DNA from: a virus | Length of the DNA stretch: 59,836 nucleotides | IMG/VR virus record: IMGVR_UViG_3300046791_000436 | Location: 1 to 59,836 of that record | Direction: 5' to 3' (one strand) | Shown: one piece after another, positions 58,104 through 59,836 of the stretch | Position numbering within the stretch: position 1 is the first letter of the stretch | How the letters are laid out: each line of letters begins with the position of its first letter | Position numbers and translations under genes: made by a program | The notes under the pieces: generated by a model | Database searches by the model: none | Told to the model about the DNA's origin: nothing | What the model saw: only the letters and a program-made list of their open reading frames with translations

Positions 58104-58244
58104 ATGACGAGCACCGCACCAATTCTCTCGCTCTGCAACGTCTGCGGGCACCGCTGGATCGTGTTCCCGATGTGGCAGTGCGACTGTTGCGCCTTGGATG
58201 ACGACGGCGACCTTAGCGATGCCGATCGGGACAAGGATCGCTAA
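58104..58244 (+). CDS. Zinc mini-protein, 46 aa
   Basis: GGGGGGAG 7 nt before the ATG. SLCNVCGHRWIVFPMWQCDC is a CxxC...CxCC ribbon, then an Asp-rich tail. Confidence 0.65.
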   Translation: MTSTAPILSLCNVCGHRWIVFPMWQCDCCALDDDGDLSDADRDKDR

Positions 58245-58355
58245 CCCACCGCTCCCGACGGGGACGAGCTGCCATGAGCGGCCTCAACACAGCAAGCCGG
58301 TCCCAAGCCCGGCAACGGACTCACCTCGAGTTCGGATGTGGAGGGAGGCAAACCC

Positions 58356-58463
58356 ATGATCTACTTGAAGCGCCTGCCCAACGGCAGGTTTGCCAAGGCT
58401 CGCCGCCCCTACAAGGGCGAGCTGATCCTCGGCCTGCTGCTGATCCTGGCCCTGGTGCTCTGA
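58356..58463 (+). CDS. Single-pass membrane mini-protein, 35 aa
   Basis: GGAGGGAGG upstream. Basic start (MIYLKRLPNGRFAKARRPYK) then a Leu-rich segment (LILGLLLILALVL). Topology N-in by the positive-inside rule. Confidence 0.6.
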   Translation: MIYLKRLPNGRFAKARRPYKGELILGLLLILALVL

Positions 58464-58525
58464 TGCACGAGGACCACGATCAAGACCACGACCACGACCG
58501 CTGGACAAACGAGGGCGGCCGGTGA
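58463..58525 (+). CDS. Possible His/Asp-rich micropeptide, 20 aa
   Basis: Lies exactly between two stop-start overlaps (TGATG before, GTGA after). MHEDHDQDHDHDRW is metal-binding in appearance. No ribosome binding site of its own; too short for certainty. Confidence 0.3.
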   Translation: MHEDHDQDHDHDRWTNEGGR

Positions 58526-58734
58526 CCGTCTCCTACAAGCCTGAAGTCCAGGCCGACGACACAGGGACCTGGACTGGCAACGCTCTGCGCTTCGCCACCA
58601 AGGAAGAAGCAGAGACCTACGTCAGCGATCTCCAGGCCCGTTGGATGCTCGTGCGCGCGACCCGTGTCGTGCAATCGGAGGACCCGGTAAACTACCGCTG
58701 GACCGACCACGGCATCGAAGCGATCAAGCCATGA
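58522..58734 (+). CDS. Conserved small phage protein ('YKPEVQADDTGTWTGNALRF' type), 70 aa, GTG start
   Basis: GTGA overlap with the frame before. Recognised from many phages by 'PEV.aD.tGkW.gN.lRFat.eEAe.Yv.dL..RW..Vr.tRV' and 'dPVNYRW', all present here. Function unknown. Confidence 0.8.
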   Translation: MTVSYKPEVQADDTGTWTGNALRFATKEEAETYVSDLQARWMLVRATRVVQSEDPVNYRWTDHGIEAIKP

Positions 58735-58937
58735 CCGACGAACCAACCGAGACCTACGCCCGCGTCGTCGAGCAGGGACTGGCCTTGCAACAGCAGGCAG
58801 CCAAGATCCTCGAGATCTGTGGCATCCACTACGACAACCTGATCGCCGGCCACCACCGGCTCAGGACCGTCGCTGACCTTCTGGGCGAAGCGCGGGAAAG
58901 CCTGCGCAAAGCCCGTGCTTGGCTCCCAACCAACTGA
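58731..58937 (+). CDS. Hypothetical helical protein, 68 aa
   Basis: ATGA overlap. Heptad-like helices (YARVVEQGLALQQQAAKILE; LRTVADLLGEARESLRKARA). Coiled-coil partner of another small protein possible. Confidence 0.65.
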   Translation: MTDEPTETYARVVEQGLALQQQAAKILEICGIHYDNLIAGHHRLRTVADLLGEARESLRKARAWLPTN

Positions 58938-58943
58938 GGACCC

Positions 58944-59123
58944 ATGGACTGCCCCCGCTGCGGCCTGCCCATCAGCACGCAACACGCCTGCTGGGAGTGC
59001 AGGCCGGTCTTCGTTCGCCCGCCGCGACTCAACTTCGCTCGCAAGCGCGAGGCTTGGAAGACCGAACTGGTCTTGACGTGCCTCGCCATGGCCTGTCTGA
59101 TCGCACTCGCAATCTGGGGCTGA
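58944..59123 (+). CDS. Zinc-knuckle membrane protein, 59 aa
   Basis: GAGGA before the ATG. CPRCGLP...HACWECR is a CxxC...CxxC knuckle, and the C-terminus is one membrane segment (LVLTCLAMACLIALAIWG). Last coding gene before the large RNA candidate. Confidence 0.65.
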   Translation: MDCPRCGLPISTQHACWECRPVFVRPPRLNFARKREAWKTELVLTCLAMACLIALAIWG

Positions 59124-59836
59124 TCCAGAAAAACCCGGAGGATGCCATGTAGCAGTCCTACTCAAAAGCGAAAGACTCAAATACTCGCTTTTGGCGGCCT
59201 AGCGAGCCGTCAGCCGTGAACCAGGACCTTCGAAAGATGCAGGAAAAGAAAGCGCCGGCTCGGCGCTAGAACACAAATGCGAGCACTCGCCGGGTAGCTG
59301 AGGCGCCCGGCACGTTTATCCCAGCCAGTGGAACCGCCGCAGATCCGAGTAGCCCTCGGAAACAGGACGGGAAAGCTGAAGGTCTCAAGCCCTTGTAAAT
59401 TGGAGAGAGGACGTGCCTGCGGTAATCGATCTAACGTGGATCGGTAGCTCATTTCCAACCTAAGAAACTGGTTGCGACACAAGAGCGGTGTCAGCAGGTG
59501 TCCTAATGCGGCCCTCGAGGACTCGTGAGATACTCGGGGACGGTGACAAGCCCGTAAAACGTCCGGCCCGCGGGGTGACGAAAACGCAGAGTCAGGACAA
59601 GCCCTCGGTGAACGGCAAAGTTTCCGTAAGCCGGATCGGGATCTTCGCAAGCAACTGGACCATGCCTACCGGCTACAGAAAGGTTGCCCAAGTCGACCGG
59701 TCTCGAATGTCTCCCGAAAGCAGTCCCTAAGAAGGCGCATGTATTGGAGCGTCGATGGGATCTCCCAATGCAGCCAACGACGGTGGTAAGCCCGTGCGTA
59801 ATGCAGAACCGGAGAAAAGACATGCTACAGATTCTG
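59124..59836 (+). ncRNA. Candidate large structured RNA, part before the circle junction (continues at 1-112)
   Basis: No convincing gene lies between the stop codon at 59123 and the start at 113 past the junction, about 700 nt. The stretch is full of short GC-rich helices separated by A-rich loops. Examples: 59163-59170 with 59186-59193 (8 bp); 59200-59209 with 59256-59268; 59290-59294 with 59306-59310; 59427-59431 with 59439-59443; 59456-59460 with 59470-59474; 59476-59480 with 59488-59492. This is the style of large phage RNAs such as GOLLD or ROOL, and the length fits, but I cannot match it to either. Group I/II intron cores, RNase P and tmRNA signatures were looked for and not found. Strand is inferred from the flanking genes. 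Confidence 0.5.
59710..59836. repeat. Right copy of 127-bp terminal direct repeat
   Basis: Second copy of bases 1-127. Features near the end of the window continue directly at base 128 of the window start; in particular the structured RNA candidate spans this junction. Confidence 0.95.

Noticed and set aside
59488-59730. 80-residue plus-strand frame inside the structured region
   Set aside because: No ribosome binding site, no protein-like pattern, and it crosses several helices; it also changes after the junction is closed.
59124-59836. Group I or II intron, RNase P RNA or tmRNA
   Set aside because: I looked for the group I P7 core, the group II domain V hairpin, the RNase P 'GAGGAAAGUCC' block and the tmRNA ends and saw none; no interrupted gene flanks the region.
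1-59836. CRISPR array, integrase, transposon or insertion sequence
   Set aside because: No regularly spaced repeats, no tyrosine or serine recombinase motifs, and no terminal inverted repeats with a transposase were seen.

Overview
The window looks like a complete tailed-phage genome assembled from a circular or circularly permuted molecule. The first 127 bases are repeated exactly as the last 127 (1-127 = 59710-59836), so the unit is 59,709 bp. The structural genes (lambda gpE-type capsid protein, tail terminator, two tail-tube paralogues, G/GT-type chaperones, a 1,415-residue tape measure, distal-tail, gpL-like and gpJ-like tip proteins) indicate a siphovirus. Two small lipoproteins in the lysis region suggest a host with an outer membrane. 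I see no integrase, repressor, tRNA or CRISPR array, so a lytic lifestyle is likely. The host cannot be named from the sequence.

Layout, in four alternating transcription blocks. (1) Rightward early and replication block. It starts after a gene-free, hairpin-rich region (56228-57013, candidate origin/control region), runs through small zinc-knuckle and membrane mini-proteins (57014-59123), across the circle junction, and on to 25940. It holds many small overlapping genes (ATGA/GTGA stop-start fusions), a C5 DNA methyltransferase, a compositionally different accessory island (about 7546-11070), then the replication set: PrimPol-SF3 helicase, RecB-like PD-(D/E)XK nuclease, DEDD exonuclease, ThyX, SNF2-like ATPase, DUF669-like ssDNA-binding candidate, family A DNA polymerase, dNMP kinase and RuvC-like resolvase. 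(2) Short leftward block (28023-25924): zinc protein, portal, gp10-like protein. (3) Rightward structural block 28116-47640. (4) Leftward block 56149-47705: an unknown GC-rich protein, an HNH/HTH-like protein, small beta-rich probable virion proteins, lysis-type membrane proteins and lipoproteins, a candidate small terminase, the large terminase and a zinc-ribbon protein.

Most notable observations. First, there are two long gene-free stretches with dense helix potential: 59124-59836 continuing at 1-112, and 1444-1896, the latter closed by a terminator. They are candidates for large structured phage RNAs. Second, a 633-residue protein in the accessory island carries what looks like a multi-ubiquitin-type beta-grasp domain, bounded exactly by a 23-bp direct repeat. 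Third, a few genes downstream lies a candidate Acb2/Tad1-like cyclic-nucleotide sponge. With the methyltransferase, this region could be an anti-defence island. Other points are a canonical CCCTTTG slippery site in the tail chaperone pair, two different SGNH esterases among the structural genes, and a portal encoded on the opposite strand and about 20 kb from the large terminase.

All functional names come from reading motifs in translated sequence; no database search was run.
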